This document shows, in pieces, positions 1-10,194 of a stretch of DNA of 64,000 bases (position 1 is the first letter of the stretch; the number at the start of each line of letters is the position of its first letter). The notes below the pieces were generated by a model. The model saw only the letters and a list, made by a program, of their open reading frames with translations, searched no databases and was not told the origin of the DNA. A program made the translations under genes and the position numbers. The stretch spans positions 52,325,265-52,389,264 of the forward strand of contig OX336393.1 of the NCBI GenBank assembly GCA_946902985.2. Direction: 5' to 3'. The stretch is from Meconema thalassinum. Its lineage: Eukaryota; Arthropoda; Insecta; Orthoptera; Tettigoniidae.

Positions 1-489
1 CAGAGTAGTTAACAGGGACGTACATTAACAAATTCACAAAGAAATTTGATACAATGGTCCGGCTAGCTCAAAACAGTTGCCAGCGTTTCGCCCCAGTGTA
101 CCAATGGGCTCTTCAGTTCGTTATGGTACACCTCACCAAGACGCGTGGCTAGTACATACTGTGAAGGCCGCTGCAATTTCCAATAGGGACGTACAACCAA
201 TAACATTATTTATCATGTCTGTCACCGCTTGGGGACCGGGTTTGATTCTCGGCGCTGCCAAGAAAATTGAAATGATACAAGCCATTTTTCAGTGTTGCCT
301 AGTTCTATTATAGAAAGCTTTTTAGTCGGTCAACACAAATTGTGCCAATTACATTTGGCGGGAAACAAGTATTTATATGCCCTTACATGAAAGAAAAAAG
401 AGATTATTACAAGATAACACGCTTTTATGTTTTTATGTGTTTTGTTTTTTAAGATATTTAGGGGCAGATTTATTATTTATTTTTCGTGT
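1..489. other. Stretch without gene
   Basis: No convincing coding sequence is visible. A tRNA-like B-box trace (GGGTTTGATTCTC) lies near 238-250 and suggests an old SINE head, but no body or tail can be followed. The rest is AT-rich and unrecognised. Confidence 0.5.
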
Positions 490-785
490 GACCTCCTGAG
501 AGGCCGAGTGCAGGTCTTTCTAGTCGACGCCCGTGGGTGACCTGTCGGGATGAGAGATGGAATGGATGAAGATGAATGAAACTGGGCAAGGATGTGGAAG
601 GAAGCGGCCGGGGCCTGTTAGAAGGTACCGTCCCAGCATTTTTCCTGGGGTTGAAAATGGGAAACCACGGAAAACCATTTCAAGGACGGCCGACGGTGGG
701 GCTCGAACCCACGCGTCTACCGAGTCAGCAGAGAGCTTGGTCCCATGGCCGAACACTGCCCCTCACCGACAGCGTAGCCACTGCT
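490..785 (-). mobile_element. tRNA-derived SINE, family zeta
   Basis: Read on the minus strand there is a B-box-like GGGTTCGAGCCCC (about 700-712) preceded by a tRNA-like head, and a body segment containing 'gggaaaccacggaaaacc' near 658-676 on the plus strand. The same body is found at about 2026-2185 and 3833-4112, so this is a dispersed repeat and not a tRNA gene. Boundaries are approximate. Confidence 0.55.
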
Positions 786-790
786 GTCGG

Positions 791-843
791 TTAGGGGCAG
801 ATGACCTCGTAGTTCCGCCCTTTAAAACAACAATCACTAACTA
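791..843 (+). mobile_element. 3' hairpin tail, type 2 (5'-truncated retroelement)
   Basis: This short module reads GGGGCAGATGACCTCG followed by GTTCCGCCC, then TTAAAACAACAA and an ACTA-type tail. The flanking GGGGC and GCCC can pair as a stem. The same module recurs at 1588-1639, 39975-40030 and 45068-45118, and it is related to the type 1 tail that ends family F. Confidence 0.6.
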
Positions 844-1011
844 TGTACTATGTACAAAATGGGGTGCGTGATTGTATGACATGTTTGTAATGTGTTTATA
901 TCTATTTTTAATGTTGAAAATGCCTTATTTGTTTTATTGTCTACCATCCTTGTTTAATATTATTTTATCCAAATAAGGCATAATTTTTCGGTATCACTGG
1001 CTGTTTTGTAT

Positions 1012-1895
1012 TAGTACATTATACAACGAGCCTACAATGGCAATAATTAAGACACGAGTGTGTTTATAAAACGAGCGAAGCGAGTCTTATAATTTCCATA
1101 CGAGTGTCTTAATTACCATTAAAGGCGAGTTGCATACGACTGTTTATGTTCGGCGAGAATTATAACATTATTATATGTTCCAACATAAATATTCATACAT
1201 ATCTGTCGAGATTCATTACAAGCGCTGGGTTTGCTATCTGTGCTTTACAAGTTCTCTGACCCACGCATGCGCTCTGTCTGCTTGGGAATGTCATATGTTC
1301 ACAGCCTGTCGATATGCGCCAGCATTCACTCAAACTGTCACCGAAGTCCTTTGAAAGCAATGCCCTGTGTAGAAATTGGTCTTGGGGATATTAAGGTACA
1401 GTGCTATTTCTTGTCTCATATTCGCCAATTTATTTACGCGAACATATGGACGGTGCACTTTCCATGTCAGTAATTTATATAGAAGGATGTTGTGTTGCAA
1501 TCTTCTGGACGTAGATTCATAAATGTCTTGCATATGTCATAGTATTTTCTTGGTACAGTAAAGGTTCGTGCTGAGTTCGTCTTTGTGAGGGGCAGACGAC
1601 CTCGTAGTTCCGCCCCTTAAAACAACAATAACTAACTTTGTCTTTGTGTTTGGGATTGTAATTAAAATGGTTGATCCGATATCGAATTTGAACTTTCAAA
1701 TCATGTAATTCATGTCCGACATGTTGGATTTTGAGTGCATGTGCGAAACTATTCTTACCCAATTGGTCAATGAATGAGCTCTCATTGGTTGGAGAAACTA
1801 ATCCATAACGACAAATAGTACTTTAATGACCCACATTATGATACAGTTTTCTGACCATATAATATTTTCATTTCGACATCGTCGAATATAAAAAC
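1012..1895 (+). mobile_element. Hairpin-bearing element P, copy 1
   Basis: The left end carries an imperfect inverted repeat, about 1018-1075 against 1085-1140, with boxes such as ACGAGCC, AATTAAGACAC and TTTATAAAACGAG. The following ~700 bp recur in reverse orientation at 50780-51490, including segments around 'ggatattaaggtacagtgct' and 'tcatgtccgacatgttggat'. A third copy of only the hairpin lies at 40128-40285. No coding sequence is recognised. The copy is interrupted by a 52-bp insertion at 1588-1639. Class unknown. Confidence 0.65.
1588..1639 (+). mobile_element. 52-bp type 2 tail insertion with 9-bp target duplication
   Basis: The insert consists only of the GGGGC...GCCCC hairpin, TTAAAACAACAA and an ACTAACTTT tail. 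It is flanked on both sides by GTCTTTGTG (1579-1587 and 1640-1648). The other copy of element P at about 51030 lacks it, which confirms it as an insertion. It looks like an extremely 5'-truncated product of target-primed reverse transcription. Confidence 0.85.
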
Positions 1896-1962
1896 AATTT
1901 TAGTTTTCATCCCCTGGTAGTGGATTATTTTATCTTGATCTTTTCAATTCATATCATTTCAT

Positions 1963-2021
1963 TAGGGGCCGATAACCTAGATGTTAGGCCCCTTAAAACA
2001 AGAATTATCATCATCATCATC
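1963..2021 (+). mobile_element. 3' hairpin tail, type 1
   Basis: The sequence GGGGCCGATAACCTAG followed by ATGTTAGGCCCC can fold as a GGGGCC/GGCCCC stem. It runs into TTAAAACAAGAATT and then an ATC repeat. It is the same 3' end that terminates family F copies at 6954, 28554 and 61831, so this is a severely 5'-truncated copy or an independent short one. Confidence 0.65.
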
Positions 2022-2025
2022 AACA

Positions 2026-2185
2026 AGTATGGCAAACCACGGAAATCCACTTCTAGGATGACTGCGGTGAAGATCGAACTCACCTCGTTTTAGTTTTTCT
2101 CACCAACACGATTGTACCGCGTTCCAGCCCTCAGAGGGGAACTGAGCCGGGAATCGAACCCAGGAATGAGGAGCCTGTGAGTCAT
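2026..2185 (-). mobile_element. tRNA-derived SINE fragment, family zeta
   Basis: The minus strand gives a B-box-like GGGTTCGATTCCCGG (about 2145-2161), and the plus strand shows 'ggcaaaccacggaaatcc' near 2030, the body box of the SINEs at 490-785 and 3833-4112. The A-box side is poorly preserved. Confidence 0.55.
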
Positions 2186-2189
2186 AAAA

Positions 2190-2614
2190 ACAAACGAGTC
2201 CCAGACTTTTATTTCCTTTCCTTTTGAAAGCTATTTAACTTGTCATCTGCTTACGGTTGCTACATGTCGCCGCCGGCAGGTGTTGTACAAACTGGAGTGT
2301 AACCTTCCACAACGGACTGTTCCATGATCGGGGCCGATAACCTACCGTCGGCGCAGAAATTATGAGCTCCCGAGTTTGGAGATAATTAGCAAAACAACCG
2401 AAAGGCCTGAAGAAAAACAAGTAACATCACCTTTTCCTTGTTTATTTCTGCGTTGAAGTTTCTAGAAACTTAATTTAATATCCTTTATGGCAGGTATAAC
2501 GTAAAAAGTACCGGTTTTTTGCGGGGTTCGTGCGAAGTGTTTCACAACTCTTCACTCAGTTGTGCTGCAGCACCCAACTTTGGATATGTGTTAGTCAGGT
2601 ATGTTTTCTATGTA
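2190..2614. other. Stretch without gene
   Basis: Nothing coding is recognised. A degenerate 'ggggccgataacct' near 2330 resembles the type 1 tail without its second stem arm. Otherwise unexplained. Confidence 0.4.
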
Positions 2615-3253
2615 CAGGGTTATTATGTGTGTGCGCGCGACAGTAAACACGGCAACCTAAGCCGGCTGTGACTAGCGCAGATCGCGGCCGCGTGCACCCG
2701 GTCCAGTCGGCAGTGGCGTGTTCCGCTGACTCATATCGTTAGTTCACACGTGTTTTGTCATTCATATGGGCGAGTATTTGCAAAGCTTAGACGTTAGTGT
2801 TGCACGTTTAGTGATTACTGTGATTGTTGGTCATGCCTAGACACCAATTCACATTGCACGAACGTGTGTATATCCATAATTCGTATATGAAAAGCAGAAC
2901 ATCTTGTTCTGAGACGAGACGAAAATTTCGAATCAAGTTTCCAGGAAGACCTGTGCCTATTGCCAGTACAATTAGGAGGCTCGCTAACCGATTCAAGGAA
3001 ACAGGCTCCGTAAATACATGTAATAAAAGCGTTGACAGACATTCTTGCATCAGAAGATGTCAGGTGTGTGTTACAAGAGAGGGAGGACATTTTCAGCTTA
3101 GCCTATGAGCACTGTAAGTACACATTATTGAACATGTTTGGTAAAAGTGTGTAAGTCCACCGGCAGAACCGGGTGCGCGCGGCCACGATCTGTGCTAGTC
3201 ACAGCCGGCTTAGCTTGCCGTGTTGACTGGCGCGCGCACACATAGTAACCCTG
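2615..3253 (+). mobile_element. Mariner-like deletion derivative with ~88-bp TIRs
   Basis: The element is bounded by TA on both sides (2613-2614, 3254-3255) and starts CAGGGTTATTATGTGTG; the right end read in reverse starts CAGGGTTACTATGTGTG. The terminal inverted repeats extend about 88 bp with few mismatches through the shared box AAGCCGGCTGTGACTAGC. The 639-bp unit is too short for a full transposase and encodes only an HTH domain (2833-3108). Confidence 0.85.
2833..3108 (+). pseudogene. HTH (DUF4817-like) N-terminal half of a mariner-like transposase
   Basis: The 91-codon frame starts at ATG 2833 with MPRHQFTLHERVYIHNSY; an upstream TTG at 2824 is in frame but not a credible start. Residues about 8-63 match, from knowledge of the family, the DUF4817 helix-turn-helix domain that begins many insect mariner-like transposases, ending in the typical RFKETGSV box. 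After about residue 66 the frame leaves the family, and the continuation (LTDILASEDVRCVLQE) is found one frame over, so a frameshift is present. The DDE catalytic part is absent. It sits inside an element with intact-looking terminal repeats. A short DNA-binding protein could in principle be made, but that is inference. Confidence 0.7.
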
Positions 3254-3255
3254 TA

Positions 3256-3832
3256 TATGTGAAGTTTCAAAATTTGATCTCCAACACAAACAACAAAACA
3301 ATCAATTATGTGAAAGTCTCGTATTTCGAAACTGGACTCCCGCAGAAGTTCGTTCTTGGGTACGTTGTAATCCACATATAATAGACGTGTGTGATATGTA
3401 ACTATCAGTGGTCTAAATAAACGGGTTTAGTTTATATAGTAGATGTTAAGCTCCTTAAAACAAGATTTATCAAAATCATCACTTTACAGCTCAGATATCG
3501 CAGGTTCGAGTCCCAGTGCTGACGGCGGTCATCATGAGTTCAGTTCTCCCCCGGTATTTCAAGTCCCGTAACACCTTCCCCAATTCTAAACAACACTACA
3601 CCCAACACAGACCAACACAACCCATACATGTCCAAAGCCCTTAATAGAAGCAACACCTACAACAATAAACCATGCCTTGCCCAATGGCTACAAACAATTA
3701 TCAAGCCTTCGCTTTGCCAACTGAGCTGAAATGCCGTCCTCATAAAAAAGGCATTCCCAAGATATCTTGAAATTAAATGTGGAAAGTTCTTTCAAATATT
3801 GTTCTTGATTCATATTATGGTCATGTAGCCCC
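3256..3832. other. Old SINE and tail remnants, no gene
   Basis: A degenerate type 1 tail (TAGATGTTAAGCTCCTTAAA) lies at about 3440-3460 and a B-box-like GCAGGTTCGAGTCCC at about 3499-3513. The remainder up to 3832 is unrecognised and has no coding sequence I would support. Confidence 0.45.
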
Positions 3833-4112
3833 GTGTACTTTGGTGTGTGTACGTGTAAGATTGGGGAAGGATGCGGCCGTCACCTTAATTTAGGTACAAT
3901 CCTGGCATTTGCCTGGATTAGAAGTGGGGAAACCACGGATAAACAATTCCAGAATGGCTCCGGTAATAATCGAACCGGTCTCCTCTTAGTTTTGTCTCAC
4001 GAGGCTGAGCGTATCCCGTCCCAGCCCTCAATTTGTTGGCGGAGACTGAAATCAAACCCGGGCCTCGGGGGCGATATCCAAGAAAGCTAACCACTACACT
4101 ACGATGCGGCAC
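3833..4112 (-). mobile_element. tRNA-derived SINE, family zeta
   Basis: On the minus strand the head reads ATCGTAGTGTAGTGGTTAGC (A-box region, about 4085-4104) and GGGTTTGATTTC (B box, about 4050-4061), about 30 nt apart as in tRNA genes. The body contains the box 'gggaaaccacggataaac' (plus strand, about 3927). The head is tRNA-like but continues into SINE body, so it is not called a tRNA gene. Confidence 0.65.
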
Positions 4113-4204
4113 AGACCGTGTGCAGAGAACGAGCAAGTTGAGTAACTTAGTCGCTCAGAGTCCAGGCTACTACAGTTTCTTTTGAGTTGCTCAGTGTGAG
4201 TAAG

Positions 4205-5250
4205 GCGGCTTCGCTGCTAGGTGCCTGTTGCGATGGCGACTAGTAGCCAAGTTCACAGCTAGGTGTCGTTGACTGTAGCACTTGGTATCAAAAGTAGGAA
4301 CTACTTGAAATTGATCGTCTGCAGTCCTTACCTGAATTACAGATTGTTGTTTTTGTTGTTGTTGTAGGAGACATTAGTCTTTCGACTGGTTTGATGCAGC
4401 TCTCCATGTCTCCCTGTCTTGAGCTAATCGTTTCATCTTTACATAGCTACCACACCCTACATCCGAAGCAATCTTTTTAACATATTCTAACCTTGGTCTA
4501 CCCCTACAGTTCTTGTCCTCAACCCTTCCTTCCATAACTAAGCTTGCTATTCCTGGGTGTCTTAGTATGTGTCCTACTAACCTATCCCTTCTCTTCATTA
4601 GCAGTCACCAGAATCATCTCTCCTCTCCCACTAGTCTTAATACCTCTTCGTTTGTCACCCGATCTATCCATCTGATCTTCATCATTCTCCTGTAACACCA
4701 CATTTCAAATGCTTCAATTCTCCTCTTTTCTGCTGCACCAATAGTCCAAGTTTCACTTCCATAGAGTGCCACGCTCCAGACAAAGGTTTTCAAAAATGAC
4801 TTTCTAATACCTAAATCTATATTCGATGTCAATAGATTCCTTTTTTGTAGAAAGGCTTTCCTTGCCTGAGCCAACCTACTTTTTATATCCTCTTTGCTTC
4901 GTCCGTCACTGGTTATTTTGCTTCCTAAGTAACAGAAGTCTCCTACTTCCTTCAGCTTTTCACCTGCCAATTTGATGTCCATAGAGGTTTCTGATTTATT
5001 TCGGGTGCATTCCAGTATTTTTGTTTTACATTTATTAATTTTCATCATGTATTCTTTCCGTAAGTCGGAGTCCATACCATTCAAACACTCATTCAAATCC
5101 TCAGGCGTGTCGGCCAAGATAACACACACTAATACAGTCATAACAATTAACACCGGTTATCAGACAGATTCTACACACACCCAAAGTACATGGGGCTACA
5201 TGACTGCGTTGTCGCAGACCCTGAACTGAGGAACCAACCAACCATCGATC
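4205..5250 (+). mobile_element. SINE family alpha, split by a LINE fragment
   Basis: The left part (about 4205-4341) and right part (about 5122-5250) join to match the intact alpha copy at 8895-9377: the break falls in 'acctgaattacagat | aacacacactaatacag'. The right part ends with the alpha 3' end CTGAACTGAGGAACCAACCAACC. The 780 bp between is the minus-strand reverse-transcriptase remnant at 4342-5121. The tRNA-like head is missing here. Confidence 0.75.
4342..5121 (-). pseudogene. LINE reverse transcriptase C-terminal fragment (copy A)
   Basis: The minus-strand frame gives KLKEVGDFCYLGSKITSDGR, then FVWSVALYGSETWT and VGHILRHPGI...GRPRLEYV, the region after the catalytic palm in endonuclease/reverse-transcriptase LINEs of insects. 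It is one continuous frame broken by two nonsense changes near 4606-4616: comparison with copy C (53640-54265), which has TGT TTC TGG CGA there, shows TGT to TGA and CGA to TGA. The 5' end is truncated at about 5121 and the 3' end carries a CAA-type tail (about 4345-4365). It lies inside SINE alpha, with AGAT at both junctions as a possible short target duplication. It encodes no active enzyme. Confidence 0.85.
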
Positions 5251-5794
5251 GGTGTGAGTAAGTCCTAACGGTATAGCTGACGTGGATTGCCCATTAATGT
5301 ACGAAGTCTGGAAAGGAAGTAGCTGCTAAACCGTCATACTTGTATACTACAGGTGCGACTGAGGATAATGATGTGTTAGGCACCAGCCTGACTTTCTCTC
5401 GACGAGTTCATAATGCGGCAATTCGGTGGCTGTCCGTGCGGTCTCAGATGTGAACGTAGTCTTCACTATAATCTGCTGTAAGCACGCAACAGCCTGTATA
5501 ATTATATGTTTGGGGACCCAACCCAGCCGCTATCGGCCCCTACCATCTCCCACCGACCCGAGAGCTTCCAAAATACACACTTCAGGTAGATGACATTGTG
5601 TGATACCCATTCCAGTTATTAATTTTTTTAGGAGCTTGGGGCAACTTTGTCATCAGCCCAGTCTAGGTGTGTGTTGGAATCGTCTTGATTTCTCACTGGT
5701 GCACTGGAAATACGTGTGTTTGCTTCATGCTCATTGACCGACAGTCGCCATGTTCCTCAATGGGAAGAGCTTCCTTCAACTGTTATCTATGCTC
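5251..5794. other. Stretch without gene
   Basis: No coding sequence, tRNA-like element or known repeat of this window is recognised here. Confidence 0.45.
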
Positions 5795-5804
5795 TGTGAG
5801 CTGC

Positions 5805-6954
5805 TCCCCCAGGGGCTCACATCTAGTGGGATGTGGGTTGGCGACCACGGGACCCCAGCTGAGTCCGGCGTTGCTTCCACTTACTTGTGCCGGGCTCCTC
5901 TCCGTCTTCTTTCCTGTCGACCTCCCTTGGTCAAGTCTTGTTCTCTTCCGACCCCGACGGTATTAGGGTATCTGAGGCTTAGGGAGTCTTCCACTTTCCC
6001 GCCTTAAATGGCCCTTGTCTCATCTTTTCTGATCCTTCTTCGAGGGGTCAGACCTCTTGTTTTCGTTTCATTGTATTTCCTTTTCTCTTTAAGATTCCCG
6101 CACTGTTCTTGTTAATTGGACCCCCGTGTATCTAAATTCCATTTAGCGATTATTTTTTTTGCATCTACACTCCATTTTGTAGGCGTTTTCAATCTCCGTT
6201 GCATTTTGTAAGTCTTTTCGATCTAAATTGCATTTTGTGAGTGTTTTCAACCTCAATTGCATTTTGTAAGGATTGACAATCTAAATTGCTTTTTAGTAAG
6301 TCTTTCAATACAGGGGATGGGACTTTTTTGAGAGTATTTTGAATTTCAATTACATTTTGTATTTTCAACCTAAACCTCTTTTTGCAAGTATTTTCAATCT
6401 AAATTGCATTTTGTAGGGTGCGCATTTTGCAAGTATTTTGAATCTCAATTTAATTTTGTGCGTATTTTGAATCTAAATTACATTTCATAAGTATTTTCAA
6501 TTTCAATTGCATTTTGTAAGTATTTTGAATATCAATTGCACTTTGTGTTCATTTGGAAGCTGAAATGTACATTATTCAATCCAAATTGCATTGCGTATTT
6601 TCAATTTCAATTACATTTGTAAGTATTTTGAATTTCACTTGCATTTTGTAAGCATTTCGATTGTGCATTTCATTTTGTACGTATTGTGAATTTAACCTAC
6701 ATTTTGTGTGTATTTTTCAATCTATTCCTTTTGTAAGTATTTTCGTTCTAAATTCCCTTTTGTAAGTATTACCGCTCTCCATTTTGTGAGTAGTTTCAAT
6801 CTGAGTTCCTCTTTGCAAGTATTTTCCTTCTCTCTTAATTTTCGTTCTGGTTTCCACTTCATTGACATTTTCGCTATCACCCAGAGCATTAGGGGCCGAT
6901 AATCTAGATGTTAGGCCCCTTAAAACAACAATTATCATCATCATCATCATCATC
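5805..6954 (+). mobile_element. Retroelement family F, copy F1
   Basis: The copy begins 'cccccaggggctcacatc', passes through a shared 5' module ('gggttggcgacc', 'gacggtattagggtatc'), an internal minisatellite (6130-6830), and ends with the type 1 hairpin GGGGCC...GGCCCC, TTAAAACAACAATT and an ATC repeat. It is flanked by TGTGAGCTGC (5795-5804) and TGTTAGCTGC (6955-6964), a 10-bp target duplication with one mismatch. No reverse transcriptase is encoded, so it must be non-autonomous. Other copies: 7215-7535, 10195-10497 with 14205-14640, 27189-28554, 55080-55835, 55838-56540 and 61199-61831. Confidence 0.8.
6130..6830 (+). repeat. ~29-bp degenerate minisatellite inside F1
   Basis: Tandem, diverged units of the form 'attgcattttgtaagtatt' followed by 'ttgaatctaa' run through this part of F1. 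The same array is present in F4 (about 27740-28440) and is much shorter in F7 (about 61530-61710). Units vary in length by a few bases and no frame is conserved. Confidence 0.75.
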
Positions 6955-7214
6955 TGTTAGCTGCCAGAAGGGGATGACAGTTCTCGCCTCGCCATGTGGT
7001 CAGGGAACAAGGTTGCCAAACAGTTAGAATAACACTGTACAAGCCAGTGACAAAGCTAACCAGGCACTGACGCACGTGAGCTGTGATAATACAACGCAGA
7101 GTATAATGACATCAACTGTGCGAACATGGATTGGTCAAGAGGCAGAGGGGTGATGACTGACAGGAATTTCCGGCCAAATGTCAATACCATTCTGGCAGCT
7201 CCCAGATTCCCTCG

Positions 7215-7535
7215 AGAAGAAGGCAGGAGATACTGTGTGCCCTTGAGGGTGTAGCACTATCCAGAGTGGGGCTACACACACCCTGCCTTCTTTAGGGCCT
7301 TGAGCAGGAGGCAGGAGATACCATGAATAGAAAAAGAAGACGTCTGACCCATTGAAAGATGAGACAAGGACCAATAAGGTGGTTAACATGAAAGACATCC
7401 TAGACCTCGAATACCCTAATATCGTCGGGGTTGGAAGAGAACAAGATTTAACCAACGGAGGTTGGCAGAGAGGTGTGGAAGCAATGCCAGAGGTCCCGCG
7501 GTCACCAACCCTGGTCCTACTAGTCGTGAGCCCCT
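7215..7535 (-). mobile_element. Family F, partial copy F2
   Basis: On the minus strand this matches the F 5' module: 'gggtgtagcactatccag', 'ggcaggagata', 'taccctaatatcgtcggggt' and 'tcaccaaccctggtcc' on the plus strand are the reverse of the F landmarks. The 3' hairpin and ATC tail are missing. Confidence 0.65.
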
Positions 7536-7766
7536 AAACTACAGCCGCGGCTACGTACTGCCCCCTCTTGTACACTGCGACACACGAAGCGACGCGACGT
7601 CCCGGCAGAAGGCGCCACCTCTCACCTTGGGCCGGCAAGGCTGCCAGGGTCTTGAAGGTGAACTCCAAACCACAGCGTGAACACTAAGTTACGTCGTTAC
7701 CACACAGCAGAAAGTAAACGTTTCGGTAGAACAGGGTTGACGACGTCCGTCATATTCGTGGCTTGT

Positions 7767-8522
7767 CATCATCATCATCAAGTTTCCACTCCAGTTTCCC
7801 GGGTGTGGTTCACGAGCGCTCTCCACTTTGGTCGATTCATGTACCACTGCTCCTTCAATACTTCATCCCAGTTGATTCCCTTGGATGTGATATCTTCCTT
7901 CACTTGGTCCAGCCATCTCCTCCTAGGTCTTCCAACAGGTCTCTTTCCAGTAATCTCAGTATGTAACCATTGTTTTGCAATTCTTCCTTCTGCCATACGT
8001 TTGACGTGACCAAACCATCGTAAACGTGCCCTAGTTATGGTCTCCTTCAGGGACTGATTTATTCCAGCTTGTTCTCTTATCCTCTCATTTCTTACTTTGT
8101 CTTTCCTAGTTTTTTGAAGCATGCTTCTTAGAAACTTCATTTCTGAAGCCTGAAGTCTGCTGTCATCTTTTTTGGTAGTTGTGCATGTTTCCAACCCATA
8201 TGTCAATATAGGGACAAAGTATGTTCGAAACAGAGTTTGTTTTGATCTTAGTGGCACTTGCTTATTCCAGAGTAGATATCGAACTTGCTGATAGAATTGA
8301 CTTGATTTCTGAATACGGCTATTTAATTCAAGTTGTATTCTGTTGTCACTTGATATTAAGCATCCAAGGTACTGATACTGGTTTACTGTTTCCAACTGTA
8401 CACCCTCCAGCATTATATTATCTTTACTTCTCTGTCTGTTAACAGACATTGCAGCAGTTTTTGTAGCACTTACTTTCAGTCCATATTTTTTCAAATGATC
8501 ATTCCAGACGTTCAGCCTTTCC
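7767..8522 (-). pseudogene. 5'-truncated LINE: reverse transcriptase C-terminus (copy D)
   Basis: A single open minus-strand frame covers the region after the RT palm: VNQYQYLGCLISSDNR, FVPILTYGLETCT, RARLRWFGHVKRMAEG and GRPRRRWLDQVKED, typical of the C-terminal end of insect endonuclease/reverse-transcriptase LINEs. The insert is bounded by TGGCTTGT on both sides (7759-7766 and 8523-8530), and its 3' end is a GAT repeat directly against the left duplication. So it is a clean insertion of 756 bp lacking the endonuclease and the RT catalytic core. The frame is still open for about 238 codons, which suggests moderate age. Confidence 0.88.
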
Positions 8523-8530
8523 TGGCTTGT

Positions 8531-8894
8531 GTATTTTGTATTTTAAATCGTCGTCTAATTGTACTTTTGCCACCAAGGACTATGTTCCCCATAGCACATC
8601 TATTCGTCTAATAAATTATCTATCTATCACGGTGAATATCAATTTCCAAGAATTATGGACGATAATACGGGAAAATCGCAACTACGATAAATCCGAGTTT
8701 TACTTTCCCCCTCGATTTTTCATCTATTCGTTCAACATTTTGACAATGTATACCTATAATTTGCAAATCATAATGTGCGAAAAAGTGCGATACCAGAGGG
8801 CTTTTCCGAGTTTTCCCGATAAAAGCAATAAATGTGAAAAATGCCCAATTTACCGAAAAATATAGAAAGAGTTTTCTTCCTTATTCTTTTTTAC
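8531..8894. other. Stretch without gene
   Basis: AT-rich sequence; a weak open frame exists but I see no family resemblance and do not call it a gene. Confidence 0.4.
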
Positions 8895-9377
8895 TAGTGG
8901 TGTAGTTGGTAGCATGCTGAGATTCTATGCCGTAGATCGCGGGTTCAAACCTGGCTGAAGTTGTCCGATTTCTTAAGAGCGTTAAAAATCCCTCAGTATG
9001 CCTTCCTTCGGAGGGGAAGATTTATGGCATGAAAAAGAACCTTCCTCTTACTAAATATGGTGTGCAGCTAAAATGTGTTGGTTAGTTTGATAACGCTATA
9101 TTAGTTTAACGTTCGTCGCCAGTTGCTGGCTGCGATGCCATCTAGTAGCCAAGTCCGCAGCTAGGTTTCATGGACGGTAGTCTAGCATTTGCTAGCAAAA
9201 GTAGGAACTACTTGAAAAATTGGCCGTCTGCAGTCCTACCTGAATCACAGATAACACACACTAATACAGCCATCACAGTCAACATCGGTTATCAGACAGA
9301 TTCTACACACACCCAAAATACACGGAGCTACATGACCGAGTTGTCGCAGCCTCTAAACTGAGGAACCAACCAACCAT
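8895..9377 (+). mobile_element. SINE family alpha, near full length
   Basis: The head is tRNA-like: TAGTTGGTAGCATGCTGAG (A-box region, about 8903-8921) and GGGTTCAAACC (B box, about 8941-8951). The body contains 'ccttccttcggaggggaag' and 'aagtaggaactacttgaaa', and the end reads TAAACTGAGGAACCAACCAACC. This is the reference copy for the other alpha fragments. Confidence 0.75.
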
Positions 9378-9671
9378 TCTCTTTTAGAGTGAGAGTACCT
9401 AAAGTGAAGGTTTGTTTATATTGGCTTATATCTCGTCAGCCACTTATTTCTAGTGTTAGACCATGGTAAATAAAACTGGAAAGTACCTTTCATGATGTGA
9501 ATACACAACGTTTGTTTTGCGTTCTCCTCTGATTTCTCATCGTTTTGAAAATAATGTTGTTTAACATGGTACAAGTATTTTCTACAATGTGTGTCTTTCA
9601 TGAGGTCCAGTGGTTTCTCCGATAATAATTCGGATGCTGTCTTACAGATTATCAGTTAAGAGTCGCAAGAA
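9378..9671. other. Stretch without gene
   Basis: No feature recognised between the two opposed alpha SINEs. Confidence 0.4.
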
Positions 9672-10070
9672 AGGTTGGTTAGTTCCTCAGTTTAGGGGAC
9701 TGCAGACGATCAATTTCAAGCAGTTCCTACTTTTGCTACCAAATGCTACCGTCAGTGACACCTAGCTGCGAAGTTGGCTACTAGATGCTGCCGCAACCCG
9801 CAGCTGGCGGCGAACGTTGGAACTTCATAGAGTGTTAATCAAATCTAACATACGAATTAAGCTTCACAAAATTGTAGTTAGTGGAAGGTTCTTATACATG
9901 ATATATATATATATATGACATGGGACCGCCGGCTTTACTTCCCCTCCGAAGGAAGGCATACTGAAGGATTTTTAACGCTCTTAAAAATCCGAGGACTTTG
10001 GTCGGGTTTGAACTCGCTATCTTGGGCACAGCAGTACAGCATGCTACCGACTACGCCACTGAAGCCGCCT
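9672..10070 (-). mobile_element. SINE family alpha, minus strand
   Basis: The plus strand starts GGTTGGTTAGTTCCTCAGTTT, the reverse of the alpha 3' end, and ends near 10070 with the reverse of the tRNA-like head (GGTTTGAACTCG; 'gcatgctaccgactacgcc'). A TA dinucleotide run at 9901-9916 lies inside. Together with 8895-9377 it forms an inverted pair about 300 bp apart. Confidence 0.75.
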
Positions 10071-10194
10071 CGCATGAAAGGTACACCAATAATGTATATT
10101 CAATTTTTATCATACTGTACCAAGTGACAAACTTTTAAATGGTACAAAATGCTATTCTCTCGTGTATCTAATTATGGTTTATTTGCCCATGTTG

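Noticed and set aside
3833..4112. Functional tRNA gene on the minus strand
   Set aside because: A and B boxes are present, but the sequence continues into a body shared with two other dispersed copies, and stems do not fold cleanly.
4972..5229. Plus-strand open frame over LINE copy A
   Set aside because: It is antisense to the reverse transcriptase remnant and crosses the junction with SINE alpha.
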